Of a stretch of DNA of 64,000 nucleotides, positions 10,094 through 21,139 are shown one piece after another; position 1 is the stretch's first letter; each line of letters starts with the position of its first letter. The DNA is taken from positions 33,251,304 to 33,315,303 of the forward strand of contig NC_092671.1 of NCBI RefSeq assembly GCF_964355755.1. Reading direction: 5' to 3'. The notes beneath the pieces are model-generated. The model saw nothing but the letters and a program-made list of their open reading frames with translations, was not told where the DNA came from and ran no database searches. This DNA comes from Antedon mediterranea. Taxonomy: Eukaryota; Echinodermata; Crinoidea; Comatulida; Antedonidae. Position numbers and translations under genes: made by a program.

Positions 10094-10171
10094 GCTCCGT
10101 CCTATTTATCTTCTTTCTCTGCCGCCCTCTATCGGACGTTATGTCTTGTATATTTGGAGGGTTACACTAAT

Positions 10172-12299
10172 GGCACCATGGCTCTCCAGTGTAGAATGTT
10201 CTGCCACTTCTACGTAATTTGCTAAGCTTCATTCCTAGTTTTTATCACTCTGTCTTCTTCTTGCTCTCATACTCTTACTTTTCATGAGATCACACAATTG
10301 TCTTTGTTTACAGCTATTCAAATGACCCATAGAAGACTGACTGCAAGCAAGTCTGATAATCAGTTTTTATGAATCTTTTCGCTTCCTTCTTTAGGAGCAA
10401 GAACCAGTCTGGTACAATACATGACGCTTTTAGCCCATCATTCAGGTCTTAATATACAATTATGTACAATGTTTCAATCCGATTACCCAGCAGTTAGTCA
10501 GAAAGAAACTGTTTAGTTAAACAACGGACAAGCAAACAAACTTGAAAAAAACCAAAATAACTTTATTTATATGAAAGGTTTGTACCACCCGTCCTCAAAA
10601 ATAATTAATTTCCTACTACAATTTCCAAATCATAGTATATCACCATGAATTTCAGGTTTAATTTGATGCATATTATTCCAATATTGTTTTCCAGTCACAT
10701 TAATTACAACATTGATACTTTTGTGCTTAGCATTGGTTGTCGAAAGCAAGATCACTACCAGTGTCTTAATTACTTTCATGTTGCAATCTGGGATAGGGCT
10801 CGTACGATCTTCTCATCCGCAGTCGTATTGTTACTGAAGGCCTATAGATAGGCCTATATAATCAAGTTATACACAGAATAGATTCTTCTTCATAAAACGT
10901 CATGTGTGTGTATTTGAAAACTTTTGTGAAACAAAAGTCAAATTTATTTACATTTCAATGTAATGAAACGTCAAAATACTAGTGATTGCAATATCCTTTA
11001 TTGGTATAGATTTTGAACAATGATTGATTGAAAGTTAAATGTTCATCGGTTCAATGTTTGTTTTTTGACAAGTGTTCAAATTGGTAGATTCACGTCGTCC
11101 CCAATCAGTACTTGATAGAATGTTGCAAACAAGTCAATTTTTTTAGGCCCACTACATCAGGACTAGTTTCACTAGAAGTCTAAGAGTTCCGACCTAGTAT
11201 ATTACACGTCGGTGGTATGTACCACTTTAATTCAAATACATGTACACTTAAAAGTAGCATTAATCTAAATGCCAAGTTTTCTCAATTTTAAATCATTCAG
11301 TTCACATTCTACAGAGTCTTCGGCTCTGATCAAGGTCGCCATGTTAAAATAATGACCAGTGGCAAGTTGAATCCACTCGCGTACTTCTAGCGGGTACTCT
11401 GGCAAGTAAATAAAGCGAACTTTTTGTTGTATAACTATTGATTCTTGGGTGAATGCTAAGTTGGAAGAACACGCCTAAGCCACCGTACCAGTAACCACAT
11501 CGCGTATTTTATATAATAGGTGAAACAATCGTTTTTGCTGGCATGCATATAAAGTGTCCGATAACTGTCTATTTAGTAAATGAATAGAACCCGCACTGTC
11601 TTCTCAGCCGTGGTCATATAGTTACAATAAATAAGTTATAATAAATATAATTAATCAGGTTATAACAGACTAGAGTAGTACGTAAGGCCAGCAAGACTCA
11701 TTGTATAATTTCATAATTAAATTAATTGTTTTAGTTACCTGTTGTGTTTGTAATTAATATATTCATATTCTTTAAAGGTGTTTTTTTATTAATTTAATTA
11801 TTAATTTTTGGCGGAAGTTTTCTTGATCGACCTATAGTATGTTTTTGCAGTGGTCAGTTTAGGGCTTAAGTAATATGTCCTTATTTCCGACAGTTTTTGA
11901 TTGACCACGGAGAATCCATGGTTTTTACTTATAGCGTGGTCTAACAAGGAGTTTTTCTTTTTGTTTGTTAATTATTCTGTTCTTTTTCCTACGTGACTGT
12001 TCCGGTGTTTGTAGTTGTCAAATTTGTTTACCACCGTTTGTGTGAAGGATAAATAGGTGCGGTCGCAGGACTATTTTAAGGGAGTTGCCCAAAAGTCAGG
12101 TAGACACCGAGTATTTTGCGTCACATGTCATCCACTATAAACTGTACAATACTCCAGAAAAGAAAATATGATCGAAATTTGCAGAAAGAAGCAATTAAAC
12201 ACCGTTATTTCAAAGTTTGGAACGTCCGTAATTACTATGGAAATTAGGCCAATATTATGGACGTAATAATTGATATTAATTATTATAAAAACAACAATT
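10172..12299. other. No gene recognised
   Basis: AT-rich sequence with short ORFs only. A weak internal resemblance links about 10793-10880 and 11581-11680 (TCTTCTCAKCCG...GTTAC and following bases), hinting at an old local duplication. No coding motif or structured RNA was recognised. Confidence 0.3.
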
Positions 12300-14505
12300 T
12301 ATAATTCAGTTATATGCGATTACAAATAATAACATTTTCACATAAACATCTATTTACATCGTTCCTGTATTCAATAATATATAAAATGTTAATTTTCCTT
12401 TTGAAATTATACAAGTTATTACTCATTCTAATTTCGTTACTAATATTGTTCCATATTCTTGGCTCTTCATAAGATATTCCCCTTTGTCCCATGTTTGTGT
12501 TCTTTTTTGGTGATTTACAAATTATTTTTGTTTCTCAATACATTTTTTATATAGGTCATAAACGGTAAGGGAGGTAGTTTTAATAAATAGTTGTAGAAAT
12601 GGATGGTAGTAGTTTGTTCAATATAATTCTTAAAGTCTTTTTTTTAAGTACATGGATACGTTTCATGTTTTTGGCATCAAACTATTATACAATATGATAT
12701 ATTTGGTAAGATCAGTGAGTTGTATATACAGTAGTTAATAAGACTTGATAGGGAAGGATTTTTAGTTTATTTAGGGAACCAATCAGAATAGAAATTTTGG
12801 TGGCTATGTCATTTACATGATACGAGAACGTCAGGAACTGGTCCAGTTCGATACCATGAAATCGTATGCTTTCTACAGGTTCTAGTACATCATCGTTTAT
12901 TTTGAGATTGTCTGATCGTATACTACCCTCTCATAGATCTTAGATAGACATGGTAAGATAGATATCGGTTTGTAATGTTAACCCCATCTTTATTAACCTT
13001 TTTATACACAGGCACAGTTTTTGCTATTTTTAATTGATCTGGAAATATACCACTCTCAAGTGATTTGTTAACAATATGAGCAATTGGTTTTGAAAGTAAG
13101 TCATAATTACTTACAATATAATTATTTTATCATTATATAATCATGACCACATGACTTATTCTTATCTAATTTACTTATATATTTCATAATAATCGTGTTT
13201 AGTGACAGCCGTGAAGAACATCGAGCTTAACGTATTTGTTTTCATGTACATTCTGTGGCTGTTCTGACTACTTCCAATATTTCTTGCCATTTCATAACCA
13301 TATTAACAAAGTATGTATTGAAAGCATTTGCTATGTCAGTAGACGTGCTATATGTTTGAGTGTACATCTTAATATGATTTGGAATATTAATTTTTCTCTT
13401 TCTACATAATATTTTATTTATTACTTTCCAAATATTTTTTACATTATTACCGTTTCTTTTAATTTCATTGTCATAATATTCTATTTTCCTATTTCTAATA
13501 TTTGTTGTTAGACAGTTTTGAAATCGGTTGTATTTTAATTTATTATTGTTTGTTGGCTTCGTTTTGTATCTTTTATACAATTTTTGTTTTGTTATTATAG
13601 ATTTTTGTATACCATTAGTCATCCACGGTGATCTTAACTTATCTGTTTTTATTCTAACTTGTTTATGTGGGAAACGCCTGTCTATTGTAGCAGTTAATTT
13701 ATTTGCAAATGAATGGTATGCCTCATTAGCATTTGAATAGGTCAGGGTATCTTCCCATTGCTCATTCGGGAGTTCTGTTCTAAAAGGTTGTGAACACTAT
13801 ATTGTCTTTTGTCGTTTAAAAATATATTTTTGTTTTTCTGTTTTTTTAAATATTTCTGTCTTGTTTATACAAAATACTGGAAAGTGATCTGATAAGTCTG
13901 ATATTAAAATGCTGGATTTTATTGATTGGGTGGATATAGAGTTAGTAAACATGTTGTCTAGTATTGTAGCTGATTGGTTAGTGATACTTGTTGGTTTGTT
14001 TATGTGCGGAATGAATGAGTTGGATAGTAGGCTGTCAACATGTATTCTGACATTGATGTTTGTTTCATATGAGTTTAGATCCCCCATTAGGTAAGTTTCT
14101 TTCCCTTCATTTGTAAGTTTATGTTAGATTTCATAGATTTGTGTGTTACACAGTTTTAAAGTAGTTTCTACATTGTTTTATCTATAAATGACCCCACATA
14201 TAATAGACATGGTGACTGTGTAGACTTCGACAAAGACACATTCAGCACCAGTAAGTAATTGATTTTTCAGATAGCCAGGTTTCAGTCAATCCTATTATTG
14301 TATTATTGTATTCAGAGTTAATATATAATTGGTAATGTGATCAAATTTATTTACCAAACTACGGCAATTCAGTGAAAACAATGATAGGTTTACATGGCTT
14401 GGGTTTGTGTTTTTATTTGCTGTTCTGAATTGTTTAATGTCGTAGTACTTATTATCTAGAGTAATAATACAATCTTGCAGTTCATCTTCTTTATCAAAAG
14501 TTCAA
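12300..14505 (-). mobile_element. Degenerate LINE with endonuclease and partial reverse transcriptase
   Basis: Minus-strand order is as in CR1/Jockey-type non-LTR retrotransposons. An apurinic-type endonuclease begins near 14375 with LNCRSLVNKFD, then TETWLS (~14275), GVIYR (~14180), MGDLN (14087) and the conserved SDHFPVF (~13880). The linker with WMTNGIQKS-like residues lies near 13620. The reverse-transcriptase N-terminal block, with LESGIFPDQLK...VPVYKK, is at about 13000-13100. A later thumb-like block with LTFSYHVNDIATKIS lies near 12830, and the C-terminal GPRIWN-like motif (EEPRIWNNIS) near 12450. The palm region with the catalytic YADD-type motif is missing between about 12960 and 12870. 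Frameshifts and stops occur throughout, so the copy is dead. Confidence 0.85.
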
Positions 14506-15990
14506 AATATAAATTAATAATTGAATAGATAAATTATTTAATGTTGGTAATGATAATAAACTAAAAGAGTGAAGCACGTACAATTGTACGATATGTAATA
14601 ATAGTAATAAATAATAATAGTTTCTGCTTATAAAATACATCTATAAATGTGCAGTATACAATTAATTGTGTCTGATATTTTTTTTCAGCTCGTCAGCTAG
14701 TGATGTGTCTGGTGTGTCCGTTTGAGTTTCCCGCTGGCCTAAGTTTCCAGGGGTAACGGCTTCACTTAACTGGACGATTTTTTGTTCCTTTTTTTTAGAC
14801 ATCATTTAAAGTTTCAAGGTAAGTTGCTTTTCTTATATTAACTTCAAACTGTACAAGATTACTTAGTTTGAAAGCAAAAATACTGACTTTTTAGGTGAGT
14901 TCTATAAGAGCGAAATCAGGATTGTCTACTGTTGTTCGCGCATGCTCACATCACGTAAAGGAAATGAAGATAAATAGGGTACTATGGAAATACTTAAAAA
15001 ATATGCAATAATTATGGACAGATCAACGACCCATATGACGGGGTGTTCCACGAAGAGTGTGTGATGGCCTTTCGTACCTTCTCATGAGGCACACAAGTAA
15101 TCCAAACAGAAATTCATTCAGAAACATAATAAATATAAACAAAAATGTGCACGGTATTGTTGACTGCTGGTTAATTTTACGCTGCATTCTGTCAATTTAC
15201 ATATAGGCCTATTTCTTCAAACCCCGGACTTATAACGTTATTATACGATGACATGCGATCTACATTTTAATTTAGTGGCAGAAAAAACATTTAGTATGAA
15301 GATAAGAGTGTTACCCGAAAAACACCCTGATAAATGTATTCAATCTATTGGGGTGTTAGTCTCTGGGTATTGAGTTTGGGAGGCCATTATTCATTTGTAA
15401 GAACCAACCTGCTTCTTTTTAAAGTGGGGGTATTGACTATTTCTTATCCGGTCTTTTGTAAGTTTTGTCTTTGAAATTCAAACTGCCAAGAATATTATTC
15501 ATTATAACAATATTACTGTTTGTCGTTGGACTATAATTCACCTCTACACTCTCTCTAATTTTGATTATTTAAGTATGTTTGCCGTACATCGTAGATTTTC
15601 CCGTTCTTGTTCGAAGTTTTCTGCTATGTAAGTACTGTTGGTCTCGATAACGTCTTAAAGTACTTTTTAAGGTCAATTCTAGTCAAGTGATAGGGTTTTT
15701 GTACAATTAAGTTCAGGGGGGTTTTGTATTTATTATTTATTTTATCTATAGGATTGTGTGTGTTTGGTTTTTGCAGGTTTTTTGACAAGTTTACTTTTCT
15801 CTCCCTAGCTCCGTTACCAAGTGTATAATAGAGATCGTCTGTATCAAGACATTTTTGGGCCAGTGGTTTTTGTTTAATGCCATATTTTCTTCTTAATGTA
15901 AGTTTTTCTTTTCTTATTTTTTAGTATTTGTATTTTTAGTAGTTTCTCGTTGTAGTAGTAGCTTCTAACTTTTCCGTTCAATTTTTTCCG
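14506..15990. other. No gene recognised
   Basis: AT-rich, no convincing exon. A pyrimidine-rich stretch leads into the ORF at 15996. Short resemblances between 15600-15960 and 17930-18090, such as CTATGT(A/G)AGT and TTTTCTCT runs, might mark flanking repeats of the Polinton-like block, but the match is weak. Confidence 0.25.
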
Positions 15991-15995
15991 TACAG

Positions 15996-16313
15996 ATGGA
16001 TTGTTCTCGTATGCCCATAAGAATTCTGGACGTTGTGGTAGATGAGTTTATCAATTACGAAGTCTGTACACAATTTCTGAAAGAGGGAGTGCCAGATTCA
16101 ACCTTCTGGTACTTACTTACAAAAACAGTTGAACATCAGAGGATGATAATTGAAAGTTTACCCAACTCCTCTTCCCAGTCGACCGGCCTTAGAGCAAGTG
16201 CGATTCAAGCCATTCTGAATCAGAATCGTTCCTTCATTGCTAAATATTTGGGGAGAGAAGATACTGAATTACCCCATGTTAATGTTTTGGACTCTTCAGT
16301 GAATCCTGGATGA
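15996..16313 (+). CDS. ORF of unknown function beside the Polinton polymerase remnant
   Basis: Open frame of 105 codons from the first ATG after a T-rich stretch, beginning MDCSRMPIRILDVVVDEF and ending at a TGA. It is mostly alpha-helical in appearance, with a phenylalanine- and leucine-rich first half and an acidic end. Its last ~45 codons are repeated in degraded form just downstream (see 16375-16520). I do not recognise the family. Because it lies about 550 bases upstream of a Polinton-type polymerase remnant in the same orientation, I infer it may be a decayed accessory gene of that element. A host exon is possible, since a TACAG immediately precedes the ATG. Confidence 0.4.
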   Translation: MDCSRMPIRILDVVVDEFINYEVCTQFLKEGVPDSTFWYLLTKTVEHQRMIIESLPNSSSQSTGLRASAIQAILNQNRSFIAKYLGREDTELPHVNVLDSSVNPG

Positions 16314-16374
16314 TCACGACAATCTTAGTAGTAGAGTATCCTTTTGATTCCGATGAATGATTCATAAATTAAGG

Positions 16375-16520
16375 AAGCGATTCAGGCCATCCTGAATCTG
16401 AATCCTAAAGTTGTTGCTGTCGAAGAGGAAGAATATTCTGATTTACCCGATGTTGATGTTTTTGGAACATCTTTTGAACTCTTCAATTAACCTGGATGAT
16501 CACGAAAATTACGATGCTTC
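16375..16520 (+). pseudogene. Degraded duplicate of the 3' part of the 15996 ORF
   Basis: Reads as a second copy of 16195-16330: GCGATTCA(A/G)GCCAT(T/C)CTGAAT, then GAAGA...CTGA(A/T)TTACCC, GTTGATGTTTT(G)GA and CCTGGATGATCACGA occur in both in the same order. Frames are broken. It is followed, to about 16710, by a lysine- and glutamate-rich frame ending in a run of GAA codons. Confidence 0.55.
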
Positions 16521-16861
16521 CATTGATACTGACAAAGTCATCATTGAACCCTTGGAGACAGCATTTGCAGATGTATGGAAGCTGTTGATGATTTGGATAA
16601 CATTCTTCAAGTTGGTGGAAACAACAAGAAAATAAAACGAATGAATGATGAAGAATAAGTTGAAGTTCTTTCTTTCTCTAATGATGAGCAAGAAGAAGAA
16701 GAAGCAGAATAGGTACCTATTAACGGGTTGTGTAATATTGTCCGATTGATCGATCGCTTATAATCACCGGTTTAATGCTGTTATAAACGATTACAGTATT
16801 AGTTTTCGAAATTTGAATAACGTTCGTATTATAGAAATTCTTCCTACATTTTATCGAATTT

Positions 16862-17835
16862 TTGATCATATTATCTAATTTTTGTGAAGATGTAGGCGAT
16901 AATGATTATTTAAGAATAGTTATCCAAGCCGAAGGTTTAGACTTACCAATATCAATTCCGTTTAGTCGTAGGGAACATCTTACAGCCGATGTAATTTTCA
17001 ATGCAATTTTAAAAGTTTTGCAATCCAAATCAGATGGTTTTGTAAATGGAAAGTTAAAATTCAATGTAATACGTATGAGGATGTCCATAGGAGGTACCTT
17101 TGTTTGAAAGGGTATCGATAAAGAATTTAATAAGTCACGTTGCATAATTAGAATTATTAGTAATAATGACGATGAGAACATGTGCTGTTCTAAGGCTATT
17201 GTTACAGGTATTTCCTCTATCGAAGACCATGTCAATAATAAGTCCTGATGGGATAACATTAGACGCGGTCGTGACCAACAGCTTAGTTTAGTTTGTTTGT
17301 TAACAAAAGCCGGTGTTAATGCGGGTATTTGTGGTATCGAGGAATTGAAAAAAATTCAAGCTGTTCTACCAAACTATCAAATTTAATAGTAATCTCAAAG
17401 GATATAACGTAAACAAAGCTCATACTTGTAAATATACGTGTAAACTCTGTAAATTTAATGAATGCTTAGGCCTACCGGCAAAGGAAACGGAGGTTTCTGT
17501 TGATTGCAGTGATTGCAATAGAACTTTAAAAACGCGAGTTGTTTTGATTACCATATTAAAGGCGAAACATCAACTTGTAAGAAAATTAAAACTTGTAAGA
17601 CCTGTAATCGGGTGATAAGAAAAAATCACAAATGCGAACAATATTTTTGCCGAGTTTGCAATGTGTTTGCATCTTACGATCGTAAATGTTGCATGCAAAA
17701 AATCGTTGAAAAAAAAAACTAACGATAAAAAATTAAAAAACGAAATCAAATGAAAAATTCAGTAGCCAAGTATTTCTTTTTTGACTTTGAATGCACACCG
17801 GAAACTGGTGAACACAAGCCTTATCTCCCCTATAA
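16862..17835 (+). pseudogene. N-terminal remnant of a Polinton/Maverick-type DNA polymerase B
   Basis: Several broken frames in order match the N-terminal half of protein-primed family-B polymerases of Polinton (Maverick) elements. First, to 17107, is the segment with PISIPFSRREHLTADVIF and VLQSKSDGFV. Next is a block with AIVTGISSIEDH and RRGRDQQLSL (~17190-17290), then AGVNAGICGIEEL (~17310). Zinc-binding CxxC pairs follow (CKLC, CSDC, CKTC, CRVC; 17430-17660). Last is the exonuclease I motif FFDFEC at about 17776-17793. The remaining exonuclease motifs and the polymerase domain are gone. At least two frameshifts and several stops break the gene. Polintons are virus-like self-synthesising transposons; no integrase, ATPase, protease or capsid gene is seen near by, so only a fragment survives. 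Confidence 0.75.
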
Positions 17836-18530
17836 ATTAGCTCTTTTATGACTTTTTATTTCACTACATTTTCAAATTTGCACTGTACATACCTTTGACA
17901 ATTCAAGTGTTGTTTATTTATATATGTTTTGCTTTTCTGGGCTCCTGTTTTCTTCTATGTGAGTGCTATTGTTGTTGTCTTGGTATAGTTTTTAATTTTA
18001 TTTAGTAATTTCTTCAAATTGAGTAGTACTGTCATGTAAAAGGTTTTAATAGTTTTATTTTTCTCCTTTTCTCTCTTATATATTTTTGTAAATTACTAGT
18101 TATTTTCTTTATAGTAATTTTCTTTTATGCGAAATTAAAAATAAATTTAAACACTATAGGCCTACTTGTTTATAATATATATACTATATACTTGTCTTAC
18201 TTAATGTTAACAGAGACGATGACGAAGACAACAACAACAAAAGACATGCGTAGTGGTGTCAGACTTGTTATTAAATCGCATCCAATATAAATATTGTTTT
18301 ATTTATCCGATGTCACCAAACAATTCCTTCCAGCAAGGCTACAAAAACGTCTACTAGACGGTCGATCAATTATCATGTTTTCTAATTCTAAATCCGTATC
18401 ACACTGCATCGCAACACTTTACTTGCGCACACTGAAATTCCTGTCACGTGTATGTTTTGATCTATCATAATTTGTTTCAACGCACTATCCAACGTCTCCG
18501 AAGTAATATCTTTACACAAGGCAATCAAAT
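17836..18530. other. No gene recognised
   Basis: T-rich and AT-rich sequence after the polymerase remnant, with a short TATATA run at 18174-18190. No remaining Polinton gene was found. Confidence 0.3.
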
Positions 18531-18618
18531 CATATATATATATATATATATAAACACAACAGGCAAAGAACATTAATTCTAAACCGCCGGTGATATACTG
18601 AAATTTAATTAATTAATT
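18531..18618. repeat. ~80-bp repeat, copy 1 (TA run plus GGCAAAGAACATTAATTC)
   Basis: A (TA)n run, AAACACA, then AGGCAAAGAACATTAATTC, TAAACCGCC and a TTAATTAATTAAT end. A nearly identical copy is at 18911-18992 in the same orientation. Between them lie a tRNA-like segment and a perfect palindrome. Confidence 0.7.
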
Positions 18619-18660
18619 GAAACGATAAAGATGAGGAAATCTGTGAGAATGAGAAAAAGT

Positions 18661-18711
18661 CGCCCCAACCGAGACTCGAACTCGGACCGTCTGCTTAGAC
18701 CACTGGGGCTT
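18661..18711 (-). other. tRNA-like fragment lacking the anticodon arm
   Basis: The minus strand reads GCCCCAGTGGTCTAAGC, then GGTCCGAGTTCGAGTCTCGG and a closing GGGGC that can pair with the start. Box A-like and box B segments are present, but only about 20 bases separate them instead of the usual 40 or so. The anticodon arm is therefore missing. It is a tRNA relic or SINE head, not a tRNA gene. Confidence 0.55.
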
Positions 18712-18802
18712 TCATGGTACAGGTATTGTTCAAACTCGATTGGATAGCGACTCTTTAACATTCTCGGCGTGGTACGGCGGAACAGCACTATTCCTCAGTT
18801 GT

Positions 18803-18826
18803 ACCATGGAGGTATACCTCCATGGT
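18803..18826. repeat. Perfect 24-bp palindrome
   Basis: ACCATGGAGGTA is followed at once by its exact reverse complement, with no spacer. A further copy of GTACCATG-like sequence lies at 18712-18720 in inverted form. Confidence 0.85.
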
Positions 18827-18910
18827 TGTACACACGTGCAACAGAGATCAAATTGATACGCCCTCATCTTACAGTATTTTTATTCACGAGGCGGGATCTC
18901 CGAAGAGATA

Positions 18911-19009
18911 CTTATATATATATATAAACACAGTAGGCAAAGAACATTAATTCTAAACCGCCAGGTGATATACTGAAATTTAATTAATTAATGTTCTTTG
19001 CCTACTGTG
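18911..19009. repeat. ~80-bp repeat, copy 2, ending in a 23-bp inverted repeat
   Basis: Second copy of the 18531 repeat. Its CACAGTAGGCAAAGAACAT segment (18929-18951) reappears exactly as the reverse complement at 18987-19009, giving a perfect 23-bp inverted repeat with a 35-base loop. Confidence 0.8.
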
Positions 19010-19010
19010 C

Positions 19011-19050
19011 TGCCTACAGGGCGAGTATCATACCACTAGACAACAGAGCC
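19011..19050 (-). other. 5' half of a tRNA-Pro-like sequence
   Basis: The minus strand reads GGCTCTGTTGTCTAGTGG then TATGATACTCGCC. This closely follows the 5' half of eukaryotic tRNA-Pro, including box A. It stops near the anticodon, where the inverted repeat begins, so no functional tRNA is present. Confidence 0.5.
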
Positions 19051-19729
19051 ATATATGATATTACCACAGATTTTCACCCACCATACATTCTCTCATACAA
19101 CAAACGCCCTCACAATCAGTGGAGGCTTAACAAGTCAGAATAAATTCCAACTTTAATTCGCAACAGTTTTTAAAATAAAATTGTGTTGCGTAGCACTGTG
19201 TAAATTATTTTAAAATAAAGTTCTAGAGTTCGGCTTTTAAATGTCTTATTGTGAGGAGATCGTGTATCATTTTCTAATCTAGTAGGCCGCTCATTGCTTG
19301 TAAGTTGTTATTATTACATTATATTACAATAATTAGAATTATGTGAACCACAGTAGTGGCCAAGATTATTAATGCTACTGTAAACTACACTGTGGTTGTA
19401 GGCCTGTGTGTCTGCGTAGGAGATAATGTTACATCATCGATTGAAGAGGGCGCTGTTGATTATTTGATATTTTATTTACTGTGTCCTTTAGGCATGTACA
19501 CCTCCGTAAGAGGGCGCTACGTTTGATCTGTTTTGCAGATAGTTTTCTTGTCCGTTCCTTAATTTAGTTGAGAATGCCTTTTCTATTTTTAGTATTTGAA
19601 GCTGGATTTACCTATGCTTAATTTCAGTTCACCCTGTTCTTAGCTGAATCTGTATTAAAAGAGTCCGTCAACAAGTGATAGTGTTGCAGTATTTTGTTTT
19701 TGTGGATTGCGTTTATGTACTGCGCATAT

Positions 19730-21130
19730 AGGCCTATGGCAATATTATCGCATAATTATTGAATTTTAATAGATATTTTGGGCCATTTTTTCGAGAAAAA
19801 AATCCCTGTACTATTATAGTACAGGGAATTTTTTAAAGAAATGGCTGCATTTCGACACTTTTATTTTTTGCCATAACTAGTTACTATGGCTCTATAATAT
19901 GTTTATAACACAATGTATGCGCATATATGGCAATATTATCCCATAATTATTGAATTTTAAAAAGTAAATATTTTGGCAATTTTAGGGGAAAATACCAGTA
20001 CTATAGTATAGGGAAATTTTCTAAAAATGGTCAAATTCGACTCTTTCATTTTTTGCCATAACTAGTTACCGTACTATGGCTCAATAATATGTTTATAACA
20101 CAATATATGCGCATATATGGCAATATTGTCGCATAATTATTGAATTTTAACAAGGCCATATACATGGCTACAGTCGCGTGCTCAAATTTGAGTTAGTGTT
20201 TACCGACCGACCAACCATCTGACCAACCGACCGACATAGTGAGGTGTAGAGTAGAGTAAAAATACTACAGTGGATGCTGCAATTTGCTTTAAAGGAGAAG
20301 GTGTTAGATGAAAAAGGAAGAGGTGGAAACAAGGGCTGGAAAGAGAAAACCCTACATGGAGATTCTTGATGATATTATTAAAGAAAGGTTGTAAAACAAA
20401 AATCGGGCAAAAAGAGTGCACATTAAGGTTTAAGCGCGTGCACAAATCTGTGACTCATGGCAATTTTTTAAACGCTTAAAATTGCCTGAAACGTATTCTA
20501 ATTAATTCATCGAAAATAAAATTTGACAATTTTAATCGCGCGTACGCATGCGTTATATGCGCTACGCACGTAATTGTATTACCATATGATGAATTATGAC
20601 TTGAAAATTTACCAAATTTTATTTAATTGTGATTCATGCTTGTGAAGATATGATTACAAACGTGATTTCGTAAAATCGTGCGTAGACCGCGTAATTTTTG
20701 ATTGCGCACCATGATAACATAACCACATCGATTCCTGACAATAAGGAATATACTCTGACAAATTGACTTAGCTAGATGAAACTGATATCAAGACAAGGCC
20801 ATATACACGTTAGTGTTTACCTACCGACCGACCAACCCACCCACATAGTGAGCTGTTGAGTAAGGAATGATATTTTGACCATTTTTCGAAAAATGTCGAC
20901 CCTTTTATTTTTTTACATAACTAGTTACTAAGGGTATATAAGATGATGTTAACACAATGTGCATATTTAGCAATATTATTGCATAATTATTGAATTTTAA
21001 AACATGGAAATTTTTGCCATTTTTCCAGAAAAAAAATCCTTGTAGGCCCCAAATTTTCCAAAAATTGACAAATTGTGACATTTTTATTTTTGGACATACC
21101 TAGTTACTATCAATTGCTATTGCTAAGTTA
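19730..21130. repeat. ~185-bp tandem repeat, about four copies, interrupted
   Basis: Units run from TATGCGCATATA(T)GG through GCATAATTATTGAATTTTAA and a CAGT/TACTATAGTA(C)AGGGA block to TTTTGCCATAACTAGTTAC and TTTATAACACAAT. Starts lie near 19724, 19916 and 20107. The third copy is split by the dispersed element at 20151-20860, and two degraded units resume to about 21130. The array leads directly into the 20-bp satellite. Confidence 0.7.
20151..20860. mobile_element. Dispersed CCGAC-rich repeat, copy 2
   Basis: Same family as 1451-2210. Both ends carry AAGGCCATATACA, TTAGTGTTTACC, an ACCGACC-type block and CATAGTGAG, so the element has ~70-bp direct terminal repeats around a 0.55-kb core. 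It is inserted inside a ~185-bp tandem unit, right after GAATTTTAA, which gives a good estimate of its ends. No ORF longer than chance is present. Confidence 0.7.
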
Positions 21131-21139
21131 TTAGAAAGT

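Larger units (their letters stand above)
7992..10166 (-). mobile_element. Non-autonomous LTR retrotransposon, young, Ty3/gypsy-like
   Basis: Two direct 201-bp LTRs (7992-8192 and 9581-10166, the latter interrupted by another element) bound a 1,388-bp interior. The whole is flanked by the 5-bp target duplication CTAAT at 7987-7991 and 10167-10171. Read on the minus strand, the LTR begins TGTAACCC. The interior starts with a primer-binding-site-like TTGGTGTCGTGACCAG and ends with a polypurine tract, AGTGAGAGGGGGAATAA, directly before the 3' LTR. Only the C-terminal end of pol survives. By eye the two LTRs are identical, so insertion was recent. The interior lacks gag, protease, reverse transcriptase and most of integrase, so the copy must have been moved by proteins made elsewhere, or lost its core after insertion. 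Confidence 0.85.
9581..10166 (-). repeat. 5' LTR, split by a 376-bp insertion
   Basis: The total length is 586 bp. Removing the 376-bp inverted-repeat element and one copy of its 9-bp target duplication leaves exactly 201 bp, equal to the other LTR and apparently identical in sequence. Confidence 0.85.
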
